The notes under the pieces: generated by a model | The model's database searches: none | What the model saw: only the letters and a program-made list of their open reading frames with translations | What the model was told of the DNA's origin: nothing | Translations under genes and position numbers: made by a program | In this document: one piece after another, positions 10,960 through 23,349 of the stretch | How positions within the stretch are numbered: the stretch's first letter is position 1 | Layout of the letters: every line of letters begins with the position of its first letter | From: Eupeodes corollae | Lineage: Eukaryota; Arthropoda; Insecta; Diptera; Syrphidae | DNA: 64,000 nucleotides | NCBI RefSeq assembly: GCF_945859685.1 | Contig: NC_079149.1 | Location: forward strand, 62,700,991-62,764,990 | Reading direction: 5' to 3'

Positions 10960-12290
10960 TTGTAAAAAAAAGTAACAAAATTAATAGAAGTTATCAACAA
11001 TCTTTGAATGTAATAAAAGAAGTTTTATTTCAACGAGGTTTTTAGTCGAAAAATAATTTTTGAAAGTTTTTATTTTTTGTATAGACAAAAACATTTAGAT
11101 TTTTCTAAGACCATTATTTTACTTTAACAACAAAATTCAGCACAGAAGCAAACCATATTTTGAAGTCTTTCATTTATTCACGATATATCGAGAGTCGAAC
11201 ATCAATATTTCGATTTTAATTGTTATGAAAAAACTGAGTGCTGTTTTTTTGTAAACAAATTATTGAATGCTGGAAACAATATTTTGTATAAGATAAAACT
11301 ATTTTGAACTCAATAACGCAAAATTTTAAAGAACCTATTGTTCAAATTAAATCAAATGGGGTGGCGCAACAGTCCGTTGTAAACCAGGGCCTAGTGACTT
11401 ATAACTCTCAACCATTCCTGTGTGCGAGTACTGTTGTCAGGAACGGAAGGGACCTACAATTTTATGCCGAATCCGAACGGCTAATTTGAGAAAGCACTTT
11501 TTCAAGACAAGATTTACTCTTGAAGGATGAAAATTATTTTTTTTTTAAATTAAGGTGGCACAGGCAGGGATTGAACCCAAGACCCCTTGCATGACAGTCC
11601 AACGCACTAACCATCATGCCACGGGTACGCACGGAACCTATTGTTAAGGGTTTAAAAATTTACAAGTAGCAATTTGTTAAATATTTAGTAATTTTATAAA
11701 GAAATCCCATATTTTAAGCCTTTGCTAACTAGTAAATTGCTAATTACCTTGTATTAAAAAACGAGCAGCCAAACATGTTTTAAAAGTAAAATATCAAATG
11801 GATTTATCAAATTGCTAAAAGTTAAAGTAGCCATTCCGTGATTTTACCTAGAGAGATAGTAAAATATTAAAGCCTTTAAAATTAGCTTAATTACCTTAAG
11901 CCTAGTAGATTGCTGAAAATGTATTTAACAATTTACTAAGTAGTTTTAAATTTTGCGAAAATATCTTTAATTTTTGCTACGATATTCGGATCGAAATTCA
12001 AACTTTCACGACTTTTATTAGGTTTTTCTTCTTATTGTGGTTTAAAACTTTACCATAATTATTATGTCAGAAACACAACATTTTAAATTGCTGAAATAAA
12101 AACAAACTCTTACTTAATTTGTTTGAAAGTCCTTTCTGCCTTTCTCTATGCATCTGTACCTAACCTATGCATAAAACATTTTTTGAAGTCGATTTTTATT
12201 GGTTCGACATACGTTCACACGCACACACAGATATTTCTCTTTAAATCTTTGATCAAGTTTCTATAGATCTCCTAACTTGTAAATTGTACG
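10960..12290 (+). repeat. Old family X copy interrupted by a SINE
   Basis: Diverged family X sequence: 'cgaggtttttagtcgaaaaa' at 11034, 'gataaaactattttgaactc' near 11293, and an end-A-like segment with 'tttgaagtcgatttttattgg' and 'cacacgcacacacagata' around 12183-12240. A SINE with its own target-site duplication sits at 11343-11633, which splits the copy and makes the SINE the younger insertion. Boundaries are approximate. Confidence 0.55.
11343..11633 (-). mobile_element. tRNA-derived SINE (copy 1), with target-site duplication
   Basis: Read on the minus strand, a tRNA-like head (A-box-like 'tgatggttagtgcg', B-box GGTTCAATCCC) is followed by an A-rich linker and a body ending near 'ccccatttgatt'. 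GAACCTATTGTT occurs on both sides (11331-11342 and 11634-11645), a 12-bp target-site duplication expected for LINE-driven insertion. Related copies: 13513-13795, 34918-35262 and 62470-62565. Confidence 0.8.
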
Positions 12291-12689
12291 TTTTCGATAC
12301 TAAAACCAAAATTGAATATGATTTTCAGTTTACAGGCTTGTTCAGATAATGAAAATTTTAGAGAAATGACTCTTTTAGATAGGTTTGGTACTTCATTATA
12401 TTTTCTCTGACTTACAGAACGGAAATGTTTTCGTCTTATTCAGTATTCGGAAAGTGTTGGCTATAGGTTCGAATATGTCTGCCCGGATACGTACAAAATT
12501 AGCTTCAGTGTGTGTTATATTCATAACATAATGCTACTTTTTTGTATCATATATGTAGACAGTAAGATTTATTTGTGAAATGGCTAAAAAAGAAAAGGCC
12601 AACATCTTTGATTCTTTTCTGGTGATAATACATATACTAAATGCTTTTTACTTGCAACAAATTAGGAACTATATGGCAAGTTTTGCATT

Positions 12690-12965
12690 CGTGCAAAATT
12701 CCGAACTTGAGATTTTAATCAAACATGATATTACGATGGTAGAGAAGTCGAAAAAATTGGGTCCCGCGATTCCGTCCGGTCTGTTTTGTCTGTCTGTCCA
12801 CGCTCCTACAGCCTAAACCATTGGGTCGATTGAGTTCAAACTTCGATGTTAAGGTGTTGAGCAGATTTGCATAACTAACAGTGGCCCTCATACAATTTTT
12901 TTTTTTGTCAAAAAACGACAATTCGAATTTTTTCAAAAACAAACCGATCGATTTTTTCTGAAATT
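12690..12965. repeat. Helitron/DINE-1-like repeat fragment
   Basis: Contains 'gtcccgcgattccgtccgg', a (GTCT)n tract 'tttgtctgtctgtcc' and 'acagcctaaaccattgggtc'. A related block at 57865-57990 has 'gattccgtacgcctgtctgt' and 'acagtctaaatctattagcg'. A GTCY microsatellite between conserved blocks is the hallmark of DINE-1/Helentron elements in flies, so that class is suggested. Ends not defined; no protein coded. Confidence 0.5.
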
Positions 12966-13512
12966 TTATTTTTTAACTTGGCTTCTTTTAATAAGAAAAA
13001 CATATTATTGTATTGCTCTGGAAAGGTACCGCTAAATAGAACCGTTATTTTGTTTTCGTGTGCATTTTATTTATAAGTATCTTATTATAGTTCTTTGATG
13101 TCATTTAATTTCATTTAAAACAATAGCGACTATTGCCTTATCCTTACTTTAAGACTCCGTTTCTCCCATTTCCCGCCAATTGATAATTTTTCAAAAGTGT
13201 TATTATATTCGTCTCCAATTTTTAAAGCTCAACACACCACTGATTAATCTTTTTATTGTAAAACATTATCGGGAAAAAGGAAAGAAAATGAATGCAAATT
13301 TTCATAAGTCGAAATCCAATTTTCACAGCTTTGGAATGGCTAAAAATATTTGAAGATAGTTTAAAAAGATACATCAGTTAACAAAATTGGAGATCGAAAG
13401 CTTATCTAAATGTTTACTTCGATATTCATCGCTTTAGCCGGCATGCCGCTATGCCAAGGATACTGTATGCGGTTATATTGGTTAATGCATTATAAAATAT
13501 TATAAATAAATA

Positions 13513-13795
13513 AATTAGGTAGCGCAAAAGTCCGTTGAGAACTAGGACCTAGTGACTTAGAACTATGCAGCCATTCCCGTGCGCGAGTAATGTTGTCAGA
13601 GATGGAGGAGACATACAGTTTTAAGCCAAATACGAACGGCTAATTTGGGAAAGCACTTTTTAGGACAAGAAATACTCTTAAGGGATTTGTAAGTTCCTTG
13701 CAAGAGGCAAGGCAGTAACAGTTAAAAAACCTTTAGTCGGCATAGGCAGGGATTAAACCCATTACATCTAGCACGATAGTTCTACGCACGGGTTT
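13513..13795 (-). mobile_element. tRNA-derived SINE (copy 2), degraded
   Basis: Same order as copies 1 and 3 but with many substitutions: 'gtagcgcaaaagtccgttga', 'tgacttagaactatgcagcc', 'gagaaagcac'-like and 'ggcaggga' blocks, and a mutated B-box ('gggattaaaccca'). Linker poly-A lost. No target-site duplication recognised. Confidence 0.65.
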
Positions 13796-13799
13796 AGAA

Positions 13800-14790
13800 T
13801 AATCCCTGGTAGCATAGAATCCCTGGTAGCATTAGTTTTTATTGACAAATATTACTATGTGTGGTGTAATTATGTACGTAAATAAGTCATTCTTTTAACA
13901 TTAATATAATTATATTATAATAACGAAACCTAGGTAAATATGCGCTAGCAGGCTGAAGCAATCGAGACCACTTGACTATACTAGCTCGGAAACTTCAACG
14001 TCTGCGTACGTTGTATGCATTCCCATTATGGAACTTTAACTAAATGTTACTTTTTTTCAATTTGTTTGTTAAAATATCTTAGTGAAACCATTGACCAATC
14101 TACGGTCCTCGAATTGAATTGTGCAGATACGTTTAATACCTTTTTTTTGTTACTAATCAAATATTTTAAAAGTTTATTTATTAAAAACAAAAACGACTAA
14201 AATTTCATACAAACTATTTGTGCCCAGATATTAAAATAAAATCGTCTAGAAAAAAGGACTTTTTTAAATTACTGATTAACAATTTAAAAATACATGTTTC
14301 CAGTTTTCTTTTAAACACTATGTAATTAAGCAATATCTTAACTATTATCAATAATACACCTGTCTGTTATTACATTTAAATTACGAAAATTGGTCGAAGT
14401 CAAAGTTAAGAAACACGTTAACTGTTCGGGTACTAGTGTCTTTACTTTTGGTACCTACCTTAAGCTACTTAAAATATATGGGGCATTTATTAACAAGGCT
14501 TATTTTAAAGAAAATAGTTAATTTAGTTTCAATAATAACTCCATTAGAAGTGGATGAGATAGTCAAAATACCAAATAAAACATCTTATATGTACCTTCAT
14601 CGAGCGCCTTTGAAGTAAGGATACTAGGCTCTGCTGTCATGAACAAATACAAATGACAGCCTTCAAATTGTCATGAATAAATAAAAATGACAGCCTTCAA
14701 ATTGATTAAATTTTTAATCGCACAATAGCAGACAGAATAATAGTTGTTTCAAAAATAATAATTATTCTTGGATGAATTATAAAACATCAT
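13800..14790. other. Intergenic stretch 3' of the tektin gene, with short tandem duplication
   Basis: Gene-free. At about 14632-14706 a segment with 'atgacagccttcaaattg' is present twice in tandem (period about 34 bp). ORFs here are short and unsupported. The right edge is the tektin stop codon. Confidence 0.5.
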
Positions 14791-17700
14791 TTACTCATTT
14801 ATGAATCCACTTAGTGTCGTTGCAGAAGGGTAGCGAGATCTTAACTGTGTACATCTTTCACCATCTAACATAATTGTTTTTCGTTTGAGCATTATTTCTC
14901 GTTCAAGTTTTACACGATTCTGAATAATTTCATTTTTAATCTTTTCAGATTCTTTTAAAACATCCGATAAATTCGAAACTGCATTTTCTATTGTAACTAC
15001 TTCTTCAATAAGCCCTTTTTGAGTGTGATCATTGCAACTTTCAAAGTGTGGGCGATATATTCGATTATCCAGACGAGTATGGGCCACTTTAGTAGGCGCT
15101 TCGAAACTCCTTATGGTTATGAGCATTTTTTGAATGCAGTTCTCGTTCTCCACTAATTTTTTAAGACACTACAAAAGACAATAAAACAACAAATTAAAAA
15201 AATCAATTTTGCTTCAAAAACAACCCAACATAATAAATTATAGACTCACCTCTTCCAGTTCAATTTCCAATCGTCTTACTACTTCTTGAGTACAGTTGAT
15301 GCGGTTAGTCAATGCTCTTTCAGTATTGTCAGCTTGAATTCGGAGATCTCTTGTTACACACAATATCATCGATGTTATTCTACTTCGCAGGTTTATCGAT
15401 TTAATGCGGCATTTTTCACATTCCTCAAGAGTTTCTCTGGTTACAAGTTCCCAAAATTGTTCGGAAGATTGCCTTTAAAATAAAAATAGGTAACGTTTTT
15501 AAAAGTTCTTATTTACTTAATTTTGTAACAAAATAATGAAATTTGAATGCAAGGTATTTAAAAGAATATAACAGGAGTAATTCAAATATATACTAAACTC
15601 ATTCATAAATGAATGAAATCAATTGATTGCATTCACTTAATCTCAAGGTAAACATAATGTTTTGAGAATAGTCTTAGTTAAAAGATCATTTATAAACTAA
15701 GAATCATCTTTAGACTTAAATTAGCTTTAAGTACTAAATGAACGAGAAGTTATACATACAAAAAATAAACATACTCAGTAGGTGTTCTAGTAACTCCTGG
15801 TTGAAACATTATAGATCCTGAAGAATTGTTAAGGCTGCAAATTTTCGCCTCAATTTCATAAGCTTTGCACTTATCGCTCCAATCGTACTCCAACCGCTGT
15901 CTAGCATTTCTGTTTTCAATTCTTTGTTCCTTTATTTCCGTAAGTGCATTTTGAAGTTGAATTTTTATTTCCGAAATTAAAGTAATTTCCTTTATCAATT
16001 CACTTTCTGGATTATCCAAAATGAGTTCAGCCTCTGGGCGATAAGAACGCTTTTCTAAGCATTCCTTAGCTTTTTTTTATTATAAAAACAAATTGGCAAA
16101 TTATGAAAAGTTTTATTACTATGATGTGATGATTTTACTTATTGATTCTGGTATTCCTAAGGCAATTAACGAATTCTGAAGCCTTATTTCGTCTTCTTCA
16201 AGCGCTGTTATTTCGTCTGTGATTGCAGATATTGATGCTGCTAATGCAGTTTTTCTCTCGTTTATAAGTTTTGCCCGACTTCTTATAATTGCTGAGTTCT
16301 CTTGTTGCATTTTCTGGCTTAAAGTAACCATTTTGGTGGAGATGGTTTTAGATGTGTGTCTGTTCCTTTAAATTAATGGATTTTTGTTCATGTTTCAAAA
16401 TATACTCGAAATTTTGAAATAATTACCTGTCTGAATCTTTAAGCACTCTTTTTACATCTTCAAAAGTTTCTTTGTTCCTAGAATTCCAATCGTACTCATT
16501 GAATTGAGTGATTGAAAACCCATCTCTAATGCATCTTACACCCTTGTGATCATCAAACGAACTTTTCCTATCCAAAACATCAAGTTTGGAGAAAGAATCC
16601 ATTACACTCTCAGATTCCTAAAATTCATAAAAAAGATAATTATAAAAACATATCAGTGTACATTTACATGGTACATAAATTGAACTGAATTTTTCAATAG
16701 TTATAAAAATCATATCAAAAATCAATGCACCGGGTACTGAATTTTAAATACATATTATAAAAATATTCCTTTTTTACATTTGGTGACTTTATACGAATGA
16801 GCGAAACCGCATCTTTTTATTAAGTTTTAACTTAGGTTAGGTAAGGTTACTTCTACATTAGCGTCGAACTTGTCGAGTTGTAGAAGCTGAGTTAGGTCAA
16901 TGATTCTTGGGAATTATTTCTCCAGAAGAGTCCTGAAACCAAAGGTCGCTCTTCTTTGTGCTATTATGTTGGCTGATGGCTCCTTATCCCTTGACTGTAT
17001 AGTGTACCACTGTCTGTCAATACCTAGTTTCCTTCCTCTCCTTTTTCCAAAACATATCCTTCCCTTCAACTTCCCAAATTAAAACAAAGACAAAAACAAA
17101 AACAACTGTGCCAAAAAAAGGGGTTGTGCCAAGTCACTGCTCATCTTCTTGTGCGGTACAGGTTGTATCTACACCGGGCTCGAGTTCGGCGGCAACGTCG
17201 GCTGTCGTTACTCCTGTGCCAAACACCGGAGAAGGGCTTGTGCCAAATCACTGCCCATCTTCTACTGCGTAACAGGATGTATCATTGGCGAAAACGCTTC
17301 CTCAGGTTGGTAGTGGAAAGATCATTATTCACGAACTCCAAAGAGAGTAAACCTCGCTAGGATGCTCCTAGGAGCTCATATAAACAACGGCGTTATGCGA
17401 TGAGGATTCTAAAATCCCCTGGTTCAACATTGGGGGATGGAAGTAATCCCATCCGTAGCAAGAGGCAAGAGTGGGCTAAATCTAACCTAGACAAAACCAA
17501 CATCAACTACGACTCCATGTCAAAGCGACAAAGGTCTTTGGAGGAGTCCACTCCCGTCCATAAAAGCCCAAAGTGCAGTACACCAGCAGTCCCAACATTG
17601 CTAGAGTACCTCTCACTAAACCTTTTAGTGATATACTTAAAGAGCCCAACAAGATCATAGTTGGGGCATTGATAGGAGCAATATTGATGGCACGATTACT

Positions 17701-18870
17701 CCTGACCGTTGGCAGATGGTGAAATTGGGGCTCTCGGCTGGGTTTCTCAAAGTCATGAGAGAGCATCCGGGTCCACCACCTGTAACAAGCGATGGGGGTT
17801 GGCATTAAGTTATGTCAAACTCATCGCTTGTAACGATCAGAGGTCTATACGCTTGCTGTCAGCATTCTAGGGGAAGTTTGGCCATGCGAAAAACTCGTGG
17901 TCGTTGCAAAGGAAGATATTCCCTGCAGGCCGAGAGCTCGCGCATGGGTCTCGAAGGAACCCTCATGTCTAAATGACATACGTGAAATGATCAAGATTAG
18001 CAACCCGGACCTCCCTTGTCACGACTGGAAGATCGCGAAGCTGGAGTAGCCAAAGGATCTTTATCGAAGTGAGATTATTAATAAGGATTTTGTGGCTTCT
18101 TTGGCGCGAGATAGGGAAGTGATAAGATACGGTTTCGACAAGCTCCGGATTTATAAAAAAGATGAGGTAGACGCTTCATGCGAGCATCCACAATTCTCTT
18201 CGAAAGTTGTGTCGCAAGACGTAGGGGGTCCCAGTGCTACTATCACCTTCCCATCCTTGGATGTGGATGATGGTGTACCTGGGCCCCCTTCTGTCGCAGC
18301 ACAGTCTTCTTCCGAACCCTCTCCAGAAGATGTGGCTCAAGACATAGGGAATCCCAGTGCTATCATCACCTTCCCATCCTTGGATGTGCATGAGAAAGTA
18401 GCAAATATAGCTGTCAAACGTCAATACCCATTTGAATTTTGACTGAACTCATCATTTATTGCATTGAATTGAAAGATTTCCAATGGGAATGTTCTCAAAA
18501 CGATTGCATTGTTAAAGTAAAAAAATAAAATACATCAAATTAAGGAACAAACTGTACTCCTTTCTTATAATAGCTGTAAGTTTTTAATGTTTAAAACATT
18601 ATTATTTGAAAATTGAACACATGTATTTAATAGCGTCTTACAACTTTATATACTATTAACGTCGAATTGGTTGGGATGTAATACATCAAATATTTGTCGA
18701 TATAGCTTCAAATCAACTAAGCTGGAAAATTAAAATTGTTTATAAAACTAAAGCCAGTTGTATAAAATAAAAATAAATACATTTCAATATTATGAAGAAT
18801 GAACAACATATTATATTTCAAGTGCTAACCCTACCTTTTGTAAATGCTGCAAATGCTCAAAGTGATCCAT
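14791..18870 (-). CDS. Tektin (tektin-1-like), complete six-exon gene
   Basis: Coiled-coil filament protein bound to axonemal doublet microtubules of cilia and flagella; in flies expected mainly in sperm and ciliated neurons. Coding exons, high to low coordinate: 18870-18835, 16617-16427, 16365-16139, 16069-15775, 15472-15250 and 15168-14791. All introns are GT-AG and the phases (0, 2, 1, 2, 0) close without a stop, giving about 449 residues, normal for tektins. Recognisable segments are the start MDHFEHLQHLQK, ESELIKEITLI, the coiled coil before SLNNSSGSIMF, then PTKVAHTRLDNRIYRP and the degenerate tektin nonapeptide RPHFESCND (residues 363-371; consensus RPNVELCRD). The KVAHTRL context and the end of the protein resemble tektin-1. 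The exon-4 acceptor has a poor pyrimidine tract, so that junction is the least certain. Intron 1 (2.2 kb) contains a decayed transposon ORF. Confidence 0.88.
17100..18440 (+). pseudogene. Decayed transposon ORF (DUF4780-like) inside tektin intron 1
   Basis: Plus-strand coding remnant antisense to the tektin gene. Across frames, a Ser/Thr/Pro-rich N-terminus (VVPSHCSSSCAVQVVSTPGS) is followed by a basic patch (SKRQRSLEESTPVHKSPK) and then NKIIVGALDRSNIDGTITPD plus RWQMVKLGLSAGFLKVM. This last part resembles the DUF4780 family found next to fly retroelements. At 18092-18442 is an open tail with an internal repeat: QDVGGPSATITFPSLDV recurs as QDIGNPSAIITFPSLDV. There are several frameshifts and stops. 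Local GC content is clearly above its surroundings, supporting a separate origin. Confidence 0.55.
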
Positions 18871-20554
18871 GCTAGTTTTTTTGTAATTTCAGACACAATT
18901 AAAAACTAAAGGTTTGTATAGGTTATTTTCAATGTTAATTGAATAAAATAAATAAGAATCACAATATCTTCTTAGCTCAAACGTTAGCTTACAGATTTGT
19001 ATTACTTTATACTTTTGAACAAGAAGTTAGTGTTGTTATTTTTGGTAGCTAAGCAAAATGGAAGGAATGTATCTATGATGTTTCTATGGCATTGGATTGA
19101 ATCATTTTGGTTGTCGAGAAAAATAATTAAAATACTATGTGTATTAAAGTGTATTTTATGGTAGTTTTGAAAATCGATTTGTATTCAGTTGATACGAAGA
19201 TGGTGAAAACCTTCCAAATAAAAAAGAAATTGCGAAAAGAAGTTTTAAGAATGTACTCGTAACTAAGTGGAGGCTGCAAAATGTTCATTGTTTAAAAGCT
19301 ATTAATGAAAACGTCATTCAATTTAGGGCACCACATTAAGTTTAAAAGTATTCGTTTGCAGCTTGATAAACGATGATATTCCCGTTTCTTCAATTGTTCT
19401 TTTTTGAGAAAATTAGAAGTGATTCAGGCAGTCTTGAACCCTGTGTCGACGAATAATTTGTTGCCAACCTGTCAAGCAATAGTATATCAAATTCAAATGA
19501 AAATCAGATAATTTTAAGACTTTATTTGGTACCTACTATTTAAAAATATTTTAGATTTTCATAAACTTAATTTAACCTTAAATTGTAGTCGGTTTCGTTT
19601 TTGAATTTAACCTACAATTATAATTTAGTAAGAGTAGTAGTAGTATTAGTAGTAAGTATCAACTCTTTTCTCAAATAAGTGTAAGGACCTAGTCCTATCA
19701 ATTTGTAACTAAATATTCGGAAGGACTCGTTTCTAAGCTAGGACCTGGTTAGTACACCAGTTGTTAGTACTCGAAACGGTAACTGTCCATTTTTTTCAGG
19801 AGTACAAAGCTGTTCTGTTATATAGGTACCGAGTACAAGTAATTTTCTGGTACAACAAAAACGATAGGCTAGGGCGTTAAATCTGGAATAAAAACAATAA
19901 AGTTCATTCCATAAGGCTCTTTTTTAGAAATAAGCACTTTTTATTTCATTGTTTTTTTTTTTTTTAAATTGTATCTGCATTTTTAAAATATAATTCGGTA
20001 ATTTCTGCTGTTTATTTATGTTTGAAATATAGATTAAGTTTTTAAGCCGAAAATTTGTTTTATTTTTCAAATATTGTGAATGATGAAGAAATGGAATAAC
20101 CTGTTGAGGTTTCTCAGCGTATTTACCATACGCAACCACAACAGCGAGGGGCGGCGCGGCGTATCGCTTTAATATGCAAGTTTACAGTTTGTTCTTTTGT
20201 AGCGGGTGTAATGCAACATCGACAGATATGGTTCTAATGGCACTTCTTCAAAATTGTAAGCTAATAGAAAAAAAAATGTTAAAATAATCCATTGCAAAAG
20301 GCTATACGGGCAAGAAATAAAGCAATAATAATAGATGGTTTCGTTGGTCGAGCACGTACCCTTTACTGACAGTAATTGGACATACATGCATATGCACACA
20401 TGAAATTATAACACTTTGAAAATCTTTAACAATTCAATAACAATCAATAAAAAATGTACAACTAAATAAAACATTATTTAAATCCTTGTTACGTCAACCG
20501 TCGGCTTAAGATGCAAACCTCGTATGTCCATTTGTTTGTTTATTTTTATAAATC
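18871..20554. other. Gene-free stretch 5' of tektin
   Basis: Presumed tektin promoter and intergenic DNA. Only a short (AGT)n run at about 19628-19655 and a small GC-rich patch near 20140-20165 stand out. No exon recognised. Confidence 0.4.
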
Positions 20555-21235
20555 AAAAAAACTGAAAAAAATTGTCACCTCAAATATTTTACAAATAAAA
20601 AATGATTTCATCTTCAAAACAATTTTGTGAAACGAAAAATAACGTTTTTAACATCTGATAAAATTTTGAGAAAAATCGAATCGACAGTTTTTTTATAAAA
20701 AATAAAAACCTAAAAAAAAAACATTACTCAAAGTTGGTGAAAATTGAATTTGACTCAAATATCTTTTCAAAAACTTGAATTTAAATCTTCAAACTTATTT
20801 TAAGTTATAAGAAATATTGTTTCAACATTTGGTAAAATTTTGAGAAAAATCGAATGAACAGTTTTTTTACATAAAATAATAACTTAAAAGAAAATTTAAC
20901 AAAAGTTCGTAAAAATAGATTTTCGACTCAAATATCTTTTCAAAACTTTGAGATTATGGCTCTCAACTAATTTAAACTTATAAGAAATATGGTTTTCAAC
21001 ATTCGGTAACATTTTTAAAAAATATATATATAAATATCTTTTAAAAAATATTGTTTTCAACATTCAGTAAAATTTTGAGAAATAATACTAACACTTGGTA
21101 CAAATTTACATTCGATTCAAATAGCTTTTCAAAAATTAAAAATACTGTCTTCAAACTTTTTTATTTCACAGAAAATATTGTTTTCGAAATTTAGGATTTT
21201 TTAATAAATTTATTGAATTAAAATCGATATAAATT
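20555..21235 (-). repeat. Family X repeat, internal tandem units only
   Basis: Three to four diverged copies of the roughly 174-bp unit, in the orientation of the 58554-60560 copy: 'ataaaattttgagaaaaatc' with 'gaatcgacagtttttttata' near 20690, and again with variants near 20850, 21010 and 21075. Neither end A nor end B is recognisable, so this is an internal fragment. Confidence 0.7.
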
Positions 21236-21249
21236 TTCCTTGGGAACAG

Positions 21250-21770
21250 TATAGTTAAAATGATCAGTAAAAATTAATTTTCAATCCAAAATGATACCTA
21301 GGTCTGAGAAGTTACAGAGTTTGTCTAAGTTCGTAGAGTTTTCATAATCTTACATTATGTTTGCATATAAAACTCATTATTTAACACTAAACGATTTGAA
21401 TTGTACCAAACCCATAGCCGAATCAGATCATCTTGTAATAATTCACAGTCTGTTAAGGAATTAGATATTGCCCAAAAGTAGTTTATGGCTAAATGCTTTG
21501 CTTAAATCTGTAAATACACTATCAACTTCTTGTTTTTTTTCGAAAGCATCAAGGCAAAATTTTGTTAATTCAAGTAGATTTGTATAAGTAGATTTCCTTT
21601 TAACAAATCCATGTTGATTATCACAGAAAATAGAGGTACAATTAAAGGATAGATCATCACAAACAAGAAATTTAAACAGGTTTGGGATAACAGACAATTT
21701 AGCTATAATACGGCAGTTACAAATAAAATGCCTGATCTTTTTTGTGGGTTGGTTTAATAAACGCATTTAT
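21250..21770 (-). pseudogene. Jockey-type reverse transcriptase fragment
   Basis: Minus-strand frame with NQHGFVKRKSTYTNLLELTK and DSVFTDLSKAFSHKLLLGN, the fingers/palm 'GF..RS..TNLL' and 'D.SKAFD' region of Jockey/CR1-like LINEs. Downstream (21250-21320), a different frame reads SDLGIILD and LIFTDHFNYT, the thumb region. The YADD palm segment between them is missing or scrambled. Broken and non-functional. Confidence 0.7.
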
Positions 21771-21984
21771 CTATTATTTAGTCTTTTAAGGTAGTACAAG
21801 CTTTTCCAATTGGTTAACATGAAATTAATGAATACTAAATAATAAACAAGATGACTTGAAAAAAAAGAAAAAATCATTAATATTATCAAAACTATTTTAT
21901 ACTTTTTAATTAATGAAAAAGATTTGACCAATTTATTTGAATACTTTATAAAACACCTTTAGAGTATGCAAAAAAAACAGAAGT

Positions 21985-23345
21985 TAAAATTATCACAATG
22001 ATTTAAAATACTTTCTAAGTCTTATTCTAAACCGAGTAGTGCAGCCTATCATCCTTTTATTTTGAGGTAGGGAATTCCACAACCAAACCGCGTTAACGAA
22101 AAATTGACTGCTCGAAACAGGATAGAAGTAGCGTATTGGTATCAGATCTCTGCTTCGATTAGAGCATGAAAAAAGGATTCTGTTGTAAAGGTAAGTCGGT
22201 TGTCGTGTTTGCATGACATTGTGGAGCATTTATTAAGGTCCTAAACGAGAATAAGTTATCCAGAGAAAAACCATATATTTATCTTGCATATAAGGAAACG
22301 TGAACATATTTCCGTAGTCCAAAAATATATCTTGTCACACTATTATAGACAACATTTATTTGTTGTAATAAAAGCGGAATAAACAGTGACTAAGCAAGTA
22401 TCATTAAAGTTTTTATTGGAGTGATTCTTTGGGCGGTCCATAACATACGTAAGTCTCCGTACACTCTACATATGATAAGTTGTATATATGATTACTCCAA
22501 GATTCTTGGGTGAGTCAATAAACTGAATAGGGTTATCATTGAGTAATATTGAAGAAAAGCAAGATGTATCTGTAGGGTCTTTTGAAATGACTAAGCATTT
22601 TGACTTAGTAGGATTTAAACAAAGTCCGTTTAATAGAAACCAGAGCAATATCTTATTAACGTTTTTTTCCCAAATACCAAAACTTGAAGTTTGGTTGTTA
22701 GCAACTACTGCTTGGTGTCTAGAACTAAGATATGAGACAATGAGTCTCACTGATGATGACGTAAATTGAGACTCATCCCTTATTCTTCTCTACACTTTCT
22801 TTTATCTCTTCGACCATATTTCTTTGAAGTTTGGCAAAAAGCACTTAAGTCAGAAACTGGTCACAAAGAATCAATGAACTTAAGACATAAATATCAAAAG
22901 AAATACAAATGTATCTGTTACCTGTCCCAAAAATGTATTTAAATAAAAAAGGTTGATACACCTAATCAAAAACATAAAATTATTTATTTTTCAATTAAGA
23001 CCTTTTTGCCTAACGCCAAAAATGTATAAGGGCAGTAGTGCAACTGTGTTTGGACGGAAACCGGATTGATTGGGACATAGCATGTCGTTACGTTTTAGAT
23101 ATTGCCACATTTGTGTGTACATAATTTTTTCAAAAACTTTGGATAAATATGGCAAAATGGGTATTGGCCGATATTCATTTCGAGTTTTTGGAACAGGAAC
23201 AATTTTAACACGTTTCCATATGGTGTAGGAAAAAGTCCAGTGTCAATGTAATCATTCGAGTTGCCTTCACGCATATTTCCATAAAATCGGAGAAAGTAAT
23301 AAACAATGGGCATGATAGATGTTTTACACATTTTAGGACCAGGAT
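21985..23345 (-). pseudogene. Second Jockey/CR1-type reverse transcriptase remnant
   Basis: Pieces in order on the minus strand: around 23331-23095 a fingers region (EMNIGQYPFCHIYPKFLKKL, consensus 'YRPISILPYLSKVFEK' after frame correction); 22750-22466 a palm/thumb region (LLNGLCLNPTKSKCLVIS, then DSPKNLGVIIYTT); 22229-21993 the C-terminal tail (RTLINAPQCHA-type, then FVNAVWLWNSLPQNK). The tail motif is common at the end of Jockey-type ORF2. Several frameshifts and deletions. Confidence 0.75.
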
Positions 23346-23349
23346 TTAG

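Noticed and set aside
11304..11489. Plus-strand ORF with PFLCASTVVRNGRDLQF
   Set aside because: The same peptide arises at 34902-35180 because both lie on the SINE body; it is repeat DNA, not a conserved gene.
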